Shown here one piece after another: positions 25,032 to 34,485 of a stretch of DNA of 50,220 bases. The position numbers were made by a program, and so were the translations under genes. Each line of letters opens with the position of its first letter. The stretch's first letter is position 1. The notes beneath the pieces were generated by a model, which did no database searches, had not been told where the DNA came from, and saw only the letters and a list, made by a program, of their open reading frames with translations. Source of the stretch: Pseudobdellovibrionaceae bacterium (GTDB lineage: Bacteria > Bdellovibrionota > Bdellovibrionia > Bdellovibrionales > Bdellovibrionaceae); assembly GCA_030158485.1 (NCBI GenBank), contig JAOASS010000007.1, positions 1 to 50,220 of the forward strand. The letters are read 5' to 3'.

Positions 25032-25984
25032 AATCGATAATTTGTTAAGGCAACGAGTTGATCATTTTTGTGATCAAAACGTTTATCCTTACGAATAAAA
25101 GGACGATTACCGTAGTAAGTCGTCACATTTGAATAAATCAGCAAAGTGTTAAAGTTTGATGTCGGATGCCAATCAATTCCTAAACCTGGCGCAAAGCTTG
25201 TCTTATGTGTGCTGGAAAAGCCATTGACAGGACTGCGGTGCTTCCACTCATCAAACCAGGTTAAACGAGGTTTTAAATTAAATTTGCTGGAAATTTTTTG
25301 ATTGAGTTCCAAGTAAGATTCAAGTTCATATTCTTTATTAGAAGTAAAAATTTCTTTGCCGCTTTCAGTTTTAAATTTAAAGGCTTTTTGGCTGTGAAAA
25401 TAAGCATCTCCTTTAAAGGCCATTTGAAAGCTCGTTCCACGTCTGATGCTAGTTTCAAAGTAAAGTTCGGGGTGAAATTGTGATATCATTCCATTTGCTA
25501 TTGAGTTTTCGCTGGTCGGAGCATACAGGCGCAAGTTGATTCGACTTCCAAAGGGTCCGATTTCAAACAGATCAAATTTCGAATATTGAATATACCAATC
25601 ACCCCAGTTTGCATCCCATTCAGGAACCGTATCGTTGTATTTGTTAACACCTGGGGATTCGAGAGTGAAAACAGGTCTGACAGAAAATCGAGACGAGTCA
25701 TTTATTTTATAATTAAACGAAAAATACTGATAGAAAAAAACAGCCGTTGTTTTTTTGTCATCAAACCGAGCGGGCTCTGTTGCTGCCAATTGAAAAAAAC
25801 TAATTTTCCAGTCTTCGCTCATAAATGGAAGATCTTCAGTTGCAGACCTAAAACCTCTAAACTTAAGACTTGAACTGTTTTGAATCTGTTCAGTACTCGA
25901 AGAGTTCAGTTCATTGTTTGATTGCGCCCAAACGAAAAGCGGACAAAAAACGGACAAAATGAGTAACTGAGATAAATATGACAT
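25028..25984 (-). CDS. Probable outer-membrane beta-barrel protein
   Basis: A secreted protein with a signal peptide (about 1-20, ending VWAQ), a Ser/Asn-rich linker, then many alternating amphipathic strands (FSFNYKINDSSRFSVRPVFTLES, in two pieces; RINLRLYAPTSEN; SFQMAFKGDAYF) and a C-terminal aromatic ending in NYRF, as in BAM-assembled barrels. It has a GAGGAG site 8 nt before the ATG. No specific family was recognised; a small transporter-like or structural barrel is possible. It overlaps the rluA-type gene tail-to-tail by 4 nt and is divergent from the endonuclease/exonuclease/phosphatase-fold lipoprotein. Confidence 0.75.
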   Translation of the reverse strand: MSYLSQLLILSVFCPLFVWAQSNNELNSSSTEQIQNSSSLKFRGFRSATEDLPFMSEDWKISFFQLAATEPARFDDKKTTAVFFYQYFSFNYKINDSSRFSVRPVFTLESPGVNKYNDTVPEWDANWGDWYIQYSKFDLFEIGPFGSRINLRLYAPTSENSIANGMISQFHPELYFETSIRRGTSFQMAFKGDAYFHSQKAFKFKTESGKEIFTSNKEYELESYLELNQKISSKFNLKPRLTWFDEWKHRSPVNGFSSTHKTSFAPGLGIDWHPTSNFNTLLIYSNVTTYYGNRPFIRKDKRFDHKNDQLVALTNYRF

Positions 25985-26045
25985 CTATATTCTCCTCTTC
26001 GATTCAGCCCAGAAAAGCTTTAACCTGATGCAAAGTGGCATTCAA

Positions 26046-26074
26046 GAGGACAATTTGATTTTAACCAAATCCTC
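26046..26074. other. Bulged inverted repeat between divergent genes
   Basis: GAGGA (26046-26050) pairs with TCCTC (26070-26074), and TTTG (26054-26057) with CAAA (26066-26069), leaving a CAA bulge. It is in the 139-nt gap between the barrel gene and the divergent lipoprotein gene. It could be an operator or a leader structure; pairing is directly seen and function is unknown. Confidence 0.3.
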
Positions 26075-26123
26075 ACTGTAATTCTGCTTGCGCAACGCTT
26101 TCCACAAATTTATGGTCCTTTAA

Positions 26124-27242
26124 ATGAAAAACTTACTGCTTTGCTTCACACTTTCAATCCTTGCCATATCTCTTTTTAACCTGCCTGGATGTACATCAAC
26201 TGGGGGCAAGTCATCCCCCGCTTTAATGCCGAAAAAGGCGGAAGAAGTCAGCGTGATGAGCTTCAACGTCGAAAACTTATTTGACGATCAACATGATGAC
26301 AAAAGAGAAGACTTTACCTATCTGCCCCTTTCAGAAAAAAAGAAGCCCGAAGTTCAAAAATTTTGTGCAAATCAAAAAGGTTACTACAAGCGGGACTGCT
26401 TTGAAACTGACTGGAATCAACAAATAATTGAAAAAAAATTGAAGAACGTTTCAGAAGTTATCTTAAGTGTTGATGACAAAAAAGGGGCTGATATTTTATT
26501 TTTAGTTGAAGTTGAAAATGATCGTATTCTGACTCAACTCAATCAAAACTACTTGAAAAATGCCCAGTACCAAACCCAAGTCCTCATTGAAGGACCCGAT
26601 GAGCGCGGCATTGACGTGGCTCTGCTTTCTCGGCTTCCACTCGCTGGAAAACCTTTTCTTCATAAAATTCCTTATGTGGGAAAAAATGAAAATGATCAAA
26701 AATGGATGTCTCGGTCTCGTGGTATTTTAGAAGTTCCACTTGAATTACCAAACGGCTCGAAACTAACGGCCCTCGTCGCGCATTTTCCGTCTCAAAGAAA
26801 TCCTCGCTACTGGCGAGCTCAATCAATCGCGTTTGCGCAAAAACTGATGCAAGATCGTCCTTATGAAATGATGATTTTAGGTGGTGATTTGAATATCACG
26901 GATGATGAAGACTCTGAAACTTCATTTTTCAGCCAAGATATGTCTCGTGTCGGACTGGTTTCGCACTTAGTAGGATGCCAACACTGTGACGGAACACACC
27001 ATTACCGTAATGATTGGTCTTTTCTTGATGTGTTAATTTTTTCTAAAAATTTGGAAGAAAAAGGGTCTGCATCTTATCAACTTAGACCGGAAACTATTGA
27101 TGTTGTAAAATACACACCCAACCATCTTTTTAAAGGCAATACTCCTAAAAGATTCACTGACAGCGGCGAAGGAGTTTCTGATCATTTCCCAATCTATGCA
27201 CGACTCCGTTTAAAAGAAGCCGTGGTTGAAAAATCAAAATAG
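26124..27242 (+). CDS. Endonuclease/exonuclease/phosphatase-fold lipoprotein
   Basis: Lipoprotein (lipobox LPGC, C23) carrying the EEP fold shared by DNase I, exonuclease III and phospholipid phosphatases. Motifs: SFNVENLFD (N and metal-side Glu), LVEVEN, RGIDVALLSR, LVAHFPSQR (catalytic His region), LGGDLNITDDE (Asp/Asn pair) and C-terminal SDHFPI (Asp-His). All key residues seem present, so an envelope-anchored nuclease or phosphatase is likely. An extracytoplasmic enzyme of this kind could digest extracellular DNA for uptake, but the substrate is not determinable. It has a poor ribosome site. The stop is 1 nt from the convergent chemoreceptor stop. Confidence 0.88.
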   Translation: MKNLLLCFTLSILAISLFNLPGCTSTGGKSSPALMPKKAEEVSVMSFNVENLFDDQHDDKREDFTYLPLSEKKKPEVQKFCANQKGYYKRDCFETDWNQQIIEKKLKNVSEVILSVDDKKGADILFLVEVENDRILTQLNQNYLKNAQYQTQVLIEGPDERGIDVALLSRLPLAGKPFLHKIPYVGKNENDQKWMSRSRGILEVPLELPNGSKLTALVAHFPSQRNPRYWRAQSIAFAQKLMQDRPYEMMILGGDLNITDDEDSETSFFSQDMSRVGLVSHLVGCQHCDGTHHYRNDWSFLDVLIFSKNLEEKGSASYQLRPETIDVVKYTPNHLFKGNTPKRFTDSGEGVSDHFPIYARLRLKEAVVEKSK

Positions 27243-27243
27243 C

Positions 27244-28839
27244 TTAAACAACTCGAGGCAATTCGTGATCCGAATTTTTATCATCGATAACTCTTAAAGC
27301 GCGACCAGGCGCTTTTCGATTACCTTTCGGTACTGCTGCTAAGAAGTCCGCATGATCGTTATGACTTCTTCCGCCGTAATGGGACTGACCACCACCATCA
27401 ACAAGGTGTTTCAACGAAGTCACAGTTTGATTTAATGAACTCGCTTGCGTCGAGAGTTCATTTGAAGCCCCTGAGATTTGTTGTGATGCAGCAGAATTCT
27501 GCTGCGTTGCTCGGTCTAATTGATTCATGGCTTTTGATATCTGATCCATTCCCGTGCTTTGTTCACGACTTGAATGGGCGATTTCTTGGCTCTTTTCTGC
27601 TGTTTTCTTAAGTGATTCAAACATGCTTCCCATCAACTCTTTACAATCGTTACCGATACTCACTCCGCCTTTTGTTTTTTCAACACTTTCACGGATTAAG
27701 TCACTTATTTCTTTAGCTGAAGCTGCACTTTTTTGTGCTAATGCGCGGACAGCTTCTGCGACAACTGCAAAACCTCTTCCCTGTTCACCAGCCCGAGCGG
27801 CTTCAACAGCTGCATTTAAAGCCAATAAGTTTGTTTGAAATGAAATATCATCAATTACTTGAATGATCGCTGTTACTTTTTCAGAACTACTTGAAATTTC
27901 TTTTAAAGAATGAAGTAAGTCGCCCAATTTTGTTTCGCTCATCTGCGCTTGATCTTGAGTTTGTTGAGTAATAGCAAGTGCTGCTTGGCTACTAGAATCA
28001 GTTGTTTGCACCATTGAAGTAATTTCTTCTAAAGATGAAACTGTTTCTTGGATTGCTGCAGCTGTTTCTGAAGAACTTGCTGCCACTTCTGTTGAAGACG
28101 CGGAAAGCTCTTCACTTGCGGAAGCTAATGCTTCTGCAGCTGTTGTTAAGTCTTTTGTGACCGTTCCTAAATTTGACATGATATTTCTTGAAACAAAAAA
28201 CATCACAATTAAAGTGAGCACAATCGCAACGCTCAGTTCAATTAACATCCACATAATGGCACTGTTAGAACTTTCTGTTTCCGCTTTCAATTCAGTTTCC
28301 ATTAAAATTTTTCGAGCCGCGCCCATATCTTCAATTGTCTGAATGACTTGAGCTGTCAGTGGCCGAACTTCTTTGATGTATAATGATTTTGCTTTGTCCA
28401 CTTCTTCTTTGTTGCCTGTTGCGATCATGGGTAAAATTTGACCCATTTGATTTTTTAGCTGAGGCCATACTGTTTCAACTTTTTTGAAAGTCTCTTTGGC
28501 TTTATCGGATCTGGGTAGTGCCAAGTAGGCTTTCATCATATCATCAAAATGATGAATGCTATCGTTTACATTTTTAATAGCCATTGTTCGCTCTTGAGTG
28601 TCTTCGTAATTCCACATAGCTGTGACAGCCCAGCGTGAAACAGACGTTGAAAATAACAACATTTCACCCGAGTAAGTAATGAGTGGTCCCCTCACCAAGT
28701 TCGCTTTTTTTAAGTTTTCTTGCATCCGAGTGAGCGAGCTATAACTTGCCACTGAAATTGTAATTAAAAAAACGGCTGGAATTCCTGATAATAAAATTAG
28801 TTTTCCGCGAATGCCTCTAAACCATGAACTGATTTGCAT
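27244..28839 (-). CDS. Methyl-accepting chemotaxis protein
   Basis: Chemoreceptor with two transmembrane helices (about 13-35 and 193-217) enclosing a four-helix-bundle sensor of about 155 residues. A HAMP domain is not clear; the second helix is followed directly by a Ser/Ala-rich coiled coil with methylation-type heptads. The signalling hairpin tip matches the family ([26 protein letters not shown]). The C-terminal tail is basic and lacks a CheR/CheB-binding NWETF-type pentapeptide. It would report to CheA/CheW, which are not encoded nearby in standard form. A hairpin at 28846-28869 abuts its ribosome site. Confidence 0.95.
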   Translation of the reverse strand: MQISSWFRGIRGKLILLSGIPAVFLITISVASYSSLTRMQENLKKANLVRGPLITYSGEMLLFSTSVSRWAVTAMWNYEDTQERTMAIKNVNDSIHHFDDMMKAYLALPRSDKAKETFKKVETVWPQLKNQMGQILPMIATGNKEEVDKAKSLYIKEVRPLTAQVIQTIEDMGAARKILMETELKAETESSNSAIMWMLIELSVAIVLTLIVMFFVSRNIMSNLGTVTKDLTTAAEALASASEELSASSTEVAASSSETAAAIQETVSSLEEITSMVQTTDSSSQAALAITQQTQDQAQMSETKLGDLLHSLKEISSSSEKVTAIIQVIDDISFQTNLLALNAAVEAARAGEQGRGFAVVAEAVRALAQKSAASAKEISDLIRESVEKTKGGVSIGNDCKELMGSMFESLKKTAEKSQEIAHSSREQSTGMDQISKAMNQLDRATQQNSAASQQISGASNELSTQASSLNQTVTSLKHLVDGGGQSHYGGRSHNDHADFLAAVPKGNRKAPGRALRVIDDKNSDHELPRVV

Positions 28840-28845
28840 ATTGCC

Positions 28846-28869
28846 TCACAAGATTGTTGTTACTTGTGA
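28846..28869 (-). promoter_or_regulatory. Leader hairpin at the chemoreceptor ribosome site
   Basis: In the leftward mRNA TCACAAG (28869-28863) pairs perfectly with CTTGTGA (28852-28846) over a 10-nt loop. The right arm ends in GA of the GTGAGG ribosome-binding sequence, 7-8 nt before the ATG at 28839. The hairpin could partly mask the site and tune translation. Confidence 0.4.
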
Positions 28870-28910
28870 ACCTATCGGTCTAACTATTCCTCTAATTGAA
28901 TAAAAAAAAT

Positions 28911-29789
28911 TTAATAAAACAGAAATTCAAAGTTAAAAGACGACATCTTTTCACTTTTACAAGGGGGGAGTTTCTGAAACCAGCCTCTTCGTCCAGGTTC
29001 AGTGACTTGTTTTGCTTGTGATTGATTAAGTAAGATTAAAGCCGCTGGTTTACCCACTTCAACCGTTTGTAAATCGCCACTGGCTTCTGCGCATAGGTCA
29101 TAAACCCAATTCAAAGTAATTTGCGGTGATGAAATATTAAAAATTTGTCCCCGATTTAAAATATGAAGTTGATGTTCAAATTGAGTCAGATTCCAAATTT
29201 TATTCTCAATTTGAACCCCAGATAAAACTTGATGGGTTAATTCAATTTTTTCAAGATTTGACTTCATTTCACCTTTTGATTGAAGTTTAAATTGGTAGAA
29301 ACCATTTTCACTTTTATTTAAACTAAAAAATTTTTCATTGAATTGAATGGTGGCTTTTTGTCCGTTGAAAAGAATTGTTGAATTTGAATTTTCAAGATTT
29401 CCTACCGCCGATAAAACTGTGTATTTAGAATTATTCAATTCGAACTCGATTGTTATTTTCCAAGCTTCATTTATAAAAGTGTTTGAATTTAAATTACTTT
29501 CCGAAATAAACGCAGGCTTGAACTCACAAACTTTAATCAATCGACCACTTTTTAATTCAATTTCGCTTTGAGGACTCGCCACACAGAATCTAATAAGTGA
29601 TCCCGCTTGCTGCACATTTTGAACTGCCCAAATTGCTTGTCCATAAGATCCGACCCGAAAACCTTTAAAAGACTGGCTTACGTTTCCAAATTGAGGACGA
29701 TTCAGATTTTTATCTTTCGGAGCACAGCCGATGAAAGTAAAAATTAAACTTAATTGACATAAAATCAAAAATCTCAGGAAATTTTTCAT
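28911..29789 (-). CDS. Lipoprotein of unknown function, 292 aa
   Basis: I do not recognise a domain. A signal peptide ends in lipobox FIGC (C22), so the protein is lipidated. The rest is beta-rich and Asn/Ser-rich, with four further Cys (in FCVAS, KVCEF, DLCAE and PPCKS) that may form disulfides. It ends in FNFEFLFY, an aromatic end that could hint at membrane contact. It lies upstream of the chemoreceptor on the same strand with a 71-nt gap and after the methyltransferase gene by 60 nt. Codon use matches neighbours. The real role is unknown. Confidence 0.7.
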   Translation of the reverse strand: MKNFLRFLILCQLSLIFTFIGCAPKDKNLNRPQFGNVSQSFKGFRVGSYGQAIWAVQNVQQAGSLIRFCVASPQSEIELKSGRLIKVCEFKPAFISESNLNSNTFINEAWKITIEFELNNSKYTVLSAVGNLENSNSTILFNGQKATIQFNEKFFSLNKSENGFYQFKLQSKGEMKSNLEKIELTHQVLSGVQIENKIWNLTQFEHQLHILNRGQIFNISSPQITLNWVYDLCAEASGDLQTVEVGKPAALILLNQSQAKQVTEPGRRGWFQKLPPCKSEKMSSFNFEFLFY

Positions 29790-29849
29790 AACTTCTTATG
29801 TCACAAAATGATTCAAAAATCTTGTGTCCATTTTTTTGAAAAAAAAGTT

Positions 29850-30998
29850 TTAACCAAATCTTGAAAAAACAACAACTTGGACAGGAATGCCACCTTGCGA
29901 AAAACTTCTGATTTTCTTAGATTCATAGCCTGGAAATTCAAAAAATCTCCCTTCCGGCCAAACAAATAAGGCTTTGAGAGGCTTATGATACTGAAGTGCT
30001 GCACCGATCAGTTTTTCAATTGAATCCACTGCTAGTCGCTCACCGTACGGAGGATTGCAAATCATCAAAGTCTGATCTTGATTCAACTTTAAAGTCGGTT
30101 CGTGTAAAATATTTTGTTTTTTTAAACAGACGTTTCCAATTTTGAAAAATGACAGATTTTTTTGTGCTTTTAAAATCATTTCCGGATCGATGTCAAAGCC
30201 AACGTAACTTTCAAAAAGACCCACTTGAGGCAATGATAAATTAGTCCACCAATGAATTTTAAGAAGACTGGGTAATCCTTTTAAATTTTGATAAGAAAAC
30301 TTTCTTTCAAGGTTGGGGCGATTCCAAGCAAGAGCTTCCGCTAAAAATGTACCAGAACCCATCATGGGATCAAGTAAGGTCATTTGGGCCAATTCGGGCC
30401 CAGTAAAATCCACCGTTAAGTCTTGCAATAGAAGATGAGCTAGATTTTCTCGAATCGGAGCCTGCCCCTTTTCCGGAGCCCATGATCTTTTGTAAAGTGG
30501 ATCACCGCAAAGATCCCAACTTAAAGTGAATTGATCATTATACACATCAACGTATAATGCTTGATCGGCATTATCATCGATAAACTTCCATTCTTCTTCA
30601 AAAACACGCTCAATCATTTTTTCATTATTTAATCTTGATTGACGTGAGCTCACGATTACTTTTAAGGGGCCTTCATAAATTTCTGTGGAACGAAGACTGC
30701 GAATATAACTTTTAAGTTCTGCTACATGGGAAAGTTTTTTTGATTTCCAGCGCCAAAGAATTCGAACTGGAGTTTTCAGATGATGAACCAACTGAAAACC
30801 TTCCAGCTTTGGAGCTTTTAATTCCAAGCCACCTTTCCGAACTTTAACGATATCAATTCCATGACTGGTAGGTCTTGAGTCAGAACCTAATATCCAGGGC
30901 TGAAGCTTTGCTATTTCATTTTGAAAACTTTCTTCAAAGCCCAAAGGTCCGATAAGAAAAAAATCTTCTTTTATGTTTTTAGTCGTGCTGTCTTGCAA
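29850..30998 (-). CDS. RlmL-like THUMP rRNA (guanine-N2)-methyltransferase
   Basis: Probable 23S rRNA m2G methyltransferase. An N-terminal THUMP-like part (about 10-170, ending ALYVDVYNDQFTLSWDL) leads to GDPLYKRSW, the SAM site DPMMGSGTFLAEA, FDIDPEM, and the catalytic CNPPYGERL (N-P-P-Y type, for base N-methylation). The open frame reaches GTG 31025, but a GGAGAAG site 5 nt before TTG 30998 points to the TTG as start. That start lies inside the MFS gene, overlapping its last 20 nt. It is shorter than E. coli RlmL because it lacks the second (RlmK) methyltransferase domain. Confidence 0.88.
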   Translation of the reverse strand: MQDSTTKNIKEDFFLIGPLGFEESFQNEIAKLQPWILGSDSRPTSHGIDIVKVRKGGLELKAPKLEGFQLVHHLKTPVRILWRWKSKKLSHVAELKSYIRSLRSTEIYEGPLKVIVSSRQSRLNNEKMIERVFEEEWKFIDDNADQALYVDVYNDQFTLSWDLCGDPLYKRSWAPEKGQAPIRENLAHLLLQDLTVDFTGPELAQMTLLDPMMGSGTFLAEALAWNRPNLERKFSYQNLKGLPSLLKIHWWTNLSLPQVGLFESYVGFDIDPEMILKAQKNLSFFKIGNVCLKKQNILHEPTLKLNQDQTLMICNPPYGERLAVDSIEKLIGAALQYHKPLKALFVWPEGRFFEFPGYESKKIRSFSQGGIPVQVVVFSRFG

Positions 30999-32133
30999 CT
31001 TCGCTTCTCCAGATAAAAAAACCACTTAAGAGCAAAAAGATAAGACCCGTATGAAAAGCCATCTTAATCCCTGAAAAATCAGAAATGAATCCAACAATTT
31101 GATGCATAAATACAATTGAAATAGACTGAATGGCAATAGCCAAAGACATCATCACACCAATACGTTTTTGATAAATATCGGATAAATAAACCATAAAAGT
31201 AGGATAAAACATCGACATGGTAAGTCCCGTGACAGCAAACCACCAAGGGTTATGATACAAACCCGCCACCAATGTTAAAAAACTTAATACAAGCGAAACT
31301 AATAACTGAGTCGTTAAGCGTCCTGGACACTTAAAAAAAGTTCCTAAGATTCTTCCCGAGAGTAAGCTCAAGTAAAATCCTGTTACGTAACGGCTGGCTT
31401 GTTCCGTAGTCAATCCCATTTCTCTTATTGTATAAAGTGAAAGTCTTGAGCCCACTAAAATTTCTGCGATAACATAAAAAGCCAAGGCGAAGCTCATGTA
31501 AATCGAAACTTTCCCAAGACCTCTAATTGTATTTTGAGCTGGCTGTTCTACCGTCCGGTGATGACGAGCCCAATCCGGAAAAGGAAAAAAAAGAGAAATC
31601 AAAAACAACACAAGGACAACAACTGCTGAAATTGTAAAAAAATCTCTCCAGATCAGATGATGAGAAATTCCCCAACCTACGGCAAGGGGGGCTAAAAAAC
31701 TAGAAAGCCCGTACATCGAATGGAGCCCCGCAAAGACTCGAGATTGATTCTTCAAAGTGACAAGGCTGCTAATTGAAGAATTCTGCGCGACTCCCATAAA
31801 ACCCATTGAAATTCCCAATAAACCTGAGGCTAATAAAAAAAGTGCGTAATTTTTAAAGTAGCCAATACCAAAGAGGGCCACCGCCATGACAGCCAATGAT
31901 ATCGCAAGCAACTGAAGCAAATTCCATTTTTTAAGAATGAAGGCGGAACCTAAACTTGCAAAAAAACCAAGTAAAGAAGAAGCAGAATAAAACCAAGCTC
32001 CTTGTAAATCAGTCAGTTTAAAATCACGAAGAATTTCAAAAAAAAGCGGGCCTCTTAAATTATCATTGAAACCAAGAGCCAGCATGCTCAGAAAAGTGAG
32101 TGCAAGCCAAAGTCTTTGAGTGAATTTATTCAT
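30979..32133 (-). CDS. Major facilitator superfamily transporter
   Basis: Inner-membrane secondary transporter with about 12 hydrophobic helices in two halves and a polar loop near the middle (about 185-205, RHHRTVEQPAQN). It resembles the FucP-like/sugar or unknown MFS branch, with LGISMGFMGVAQNSSISSL and GFYLSLLSGRILGTFF in the usual positions. Substrate cannot be told. The frame opens at TTG 32169; ATG 32133 (MNKFTQRLW) gives a normal first helix and is preferred, although its ribosome site is poor. The gene for the methyltransferase begins within its 3' end, so the two form one unit. Confidence 0.88.
   Translation of the reverse strand: MNKFTQRLWLALTFLSMLALGFNDNLRGPLFFEILRDFKLTDLQGAWFYSASSLLGFFASLGSAFILKKWNLLQLLAISLAVMAVALFGIGYFKNYALFLLASGLLGISMGFMGVAQNSSISSLVTLKNQSRVFAGLHSMYGLSSFLAPLAVGWGISHHLIWRDFFTISAVVVLVLFLISLFFPFPDWARHHRTVEQPAQNTIRGLGKVSIYMSFALAFYVIAEILVGSRLSLYTIREMGLTTEQASRYVTGFYLSLLSGRILGTFFKCPGRLTTQLLVSLVLSFLTLVAGLYHNPWWFAVTGLTMSMFYPTFMVYLSDIYQKRIGVMMSLAIAIQSISIVFMHQIVGFISDFSGIKMAFHTGLIFLLLSGFFIWRSEVARQHD
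31004..31010 (-). promoter_or_regulatory. Ribosome-binding site inside the MFS gene for the methyltransferase
   Basis: GGAGAAG on the leftward strand, 5 nt before TTG 30998, embedded in the last codons of the upstream MFS gene. It favours the rare TTG start over the upstream GTG at 31025, which has no such site. Confidence 0.55.
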
Positions 32134-32184
32134 ATTGTTTATGTAATCGATAAGACCCGACCAATGCAAGCTCGTGATTCACAA

Positions 32185-34485
32185 TTACTTAAAAGAAGTT
32201 TTAAAAGCATTCAATGTTTTCAAAATTAAATAGCGATTTGAAAAAGGTTTGGTCAAAAAAGCATTTTTGAAAAAAGTGGCTCCACACGTTTTTACTTGAG
32301 GTAACTGACCCGTTATTACCATGCAAGCAAAAGCATTTGAAACGAAGGCCTCAATTGAACGCTCTTGAGTTTCTTTTAGGAATGGGCCCTTTGGTTTAAG
32401 CTTAAAAAGATCTTTAAAAAATGGAATAAATCGCGGCGAACCAGCAACTAATTCTGGAACAGAAAGACGGTCATCTTCATTCGCATCAATTTTAATATAC
32501 ATGCTCTCGACATAGTGAAGAATCACAACGATACCTCTTAAATCACCTGTTTCAATTTGACCCACTGTATGGGGTGAAGTTCTCGAAAAATCAACTAGCT
32601 CTTGATAGAATAAATCCCATTCTTTATCACCTAGCTGAAAAACCCATTTTTTCAGTCCCGTTAAATTTTTAAAGTAACCTCCAAAGTTTTTTCTAAGAGT
32701 TTTTTTAAAACAATTTTCATCAAGCCAAGGATTATCAAAATGATCTTTTTCTGAAAGTGCGCACCCTGAATTGGCAATATCATTTTGAATTTGGGTCAAT
32801 CCTCCCAAACCTGAGGAAAAAATAATATTCGCAAGCTCAAAAGACTCCTGTAAGCTGACAGCTTGATTACCATCACTAGAGTACAAGAAATGATCCGCTT
32901 CGAAAAATGTTCTTTTACCCGAATTTCCACTTCGCTTATCAAAAGCTTTAAGTTCAAGTCCTAATTTCCAATATTCTCTGTAAAAGCTCTTCATGGATTC
33001 TTCATTTAAAGTTTCTTTTGCCAAATCCATTGTTCTTTCAGTCCCATAACTCAGCATCATGAGACGGTTCATAAATTTCATGACATTTAATCTTGTCAGC
33101 GATTTCCAAGACCAATCTGTTGAATTCTTCGAGTCCCGAGCTAAAAGCAATTCTCCACTTTCAAGGTAAAGTAAAGGATGCCTTTGCTTTAAATGAGTAC
33201 CCCAGTCACGCCAAGACAACTTCAAAAAGTTATCGGCAATTTCGGGAAAAGCATCGACTTGAACAGAAAAGATTTGATTATAACGGTGAATCATTTCTTT
33301 GTATTCAAATCGATCTGGTAATTCGTCGTTAAAATTTTGCACGGCTTTAAATCCACGGTATTCACTTTTTAATGTGGTAATATGTTTTTTGGCTAAAGTC
33401 TTCAGGGTCACGATTTTTTGATTCGTATCTCGATCTAAAAAATTTCTGACTGTTGCTTGGTAAGCTTCAAAAAGAGCTTCGTCTGATATTCCAGTTGGTA
33501 AAAGTTTTTGATCAAAAAGTGCCTTCAAAAGTTTTTGGGTCTCGACAAAAGGAATTCCTTCCTTCTGCATCCACCATGACTGATCAAGTAATCGGATACT
33601 CGAAACCAAAATTTCATCACCCGTTTTAAAAGCTCGAGGACTGAAGCGATCCAGACCTTTAAAATGGTAATAGTAAAGACTGTACATGCGGTGAAGTTCA
33701 AGAACCATACGAATAGCTTCTTTCCATTTAGAGGATGAATTCAATTCGGCAACATCACCCAACAAATGAACTTTCGTAGCTTCGACCAATGCAATTGATT
33801 TGTTAAACTGCTTCAGTTCCTCTTCGTTTTTTAAGATTTCTGGATTCGTAAATATTTTAAGTTCTTTTAATAAAGATTTAAAATCGGAAAAACTATATTC
33901 AGATGTCACCAGATTTGTTTTCAATATTATTCGAATGATCGAATCCTGTAAAGCTTGATGACCCTTCTGAAGCCACTGCCTATCGGCACTGCTCTTTTCT
34001 TTTACAAGAAGATCATTCCAATAGAGTTTTAGATTTTGGACTTCCTGCCTTATCGTGCCAATTATATCGATCAGGGCTTGAAGTTCAGACTTCATCACAA
34101 CTTGTTCATTTCCTCCAAAAAGTCCTTTTTTAATTTTCATCATTTGAACTGACATTTCATCCGATACGCGGTCTCGGTCACCTAAGTAATTACCAAAAAA
34201 AGCGCGAATATCTTGCACTGAATAGCCCTCTGGAACGGTTCCTTTCGTTCGTTTTTTAAAATAACTCAAACTCGCTTCCAAACAGCTCAAGGATTCTTCT
34301 ATTTTTTCTGGATTCGATTCCTCTGAAAATATTTTTCGCATAGTTTCAGAAGCTTGATTCAAACAACTGAATTTCTTATTGTTGAATTTTAAAACTTCTT
34401 CTTCCTTTTTTTGACCTTTCAAAAAATCCGAACAGCCCATTGAAAACGAAATCATGATTAAAATGAAGATATAATTAAAGTTCAT
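32185..34485 (-). CDS. Large lipoprotein with a C-terminal EF-hand-like loop
   Basis: A 766-aa protein with lipobox SMGC (C18), so it is anchored in the envelope. Most of it is predicted helical with many Lys/Glu, a Cys pair near the N-terminus (FSCLNQ, LSCLEA) and another pair near the C-terminus. A DANEDDRLSVPEL segment (about 670-685) fits an EF-hand calcium loop (DxNxDDxLSxxE). No other domain is recognised. It overlaps the upstream barrel gene by 11 nt, so the two are translationally linked and probably act together at the outer membrane. The MFS gene follows it by about 50 nt. Confidence 0.78.
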   Translation of the reverse strand: MNFNYIFILIMISFSMGCSDFLKGQKKEEEVLKFNNKKFSCLNQASETMRKIFSEESNPEKIEESLSCLEASLSYFKKRTKGTVPEGYSVQDIRAFFGNYLGDRDRVSDEMSVQMMKIKKGLFGGNEQVVMKSELQALIDIIGTIRQEVQNLKLYWNDLLVKEKSSADRQWLQKGHQALQDSIIRIILKTNLVTSEYSFSDFKSLLKELKIFTNPEILKNEEELKQFNKSIALVEATKVHLLGDVAELNSSSKWKEAIRMVLELHRMYSLYYYHFKGLDRFSPRAFKTGDEILVSSIRLLDQSWWMQKEGIPFVETQKLLKALFDQKLLPTGISDEALFEAYQATVRNFLDRDTNQKIVTLKTLAKKHITTLKSEYRGFKAVQNFNDELPDRFEYKEMIHRYNQIFSVQVDAFPEIADNFLKLSWRDWGTHLKQRHPLLYLESGELLLARDSKNSTDWSWKSLTRLNVMKFMNRLMMLSYGTERTMDLAKETLNEESMKSFYREYWKLGLELKAFDKRSGNSGKRTFFEADHFLYSSDGNQAVSLQESFELANIIFSSGLGGLTQIQNDIANSGCALSEKDHFDNPWLDENCFKKTLRKNFGGYFKNLTGLKKWVFQLGDKEWDLFYQELVDFSRTSPHTVGQIETGDLRGIVVILHYVESMYIKIDANEDDRLSVPELVAGSPRFIPFFKDLFKLKPKGPFLKETQERSIEAFVSNAFACMVITGQLPQVKTCGATFFKNAFLTKPFSNRYLILKTLNAFKTSFK

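Noticed and set aside
25586-25873. Rightward 95-aa frame
   Set aside because: Antisense to the beta-strand region of the barrel gene; no start signal or fold.
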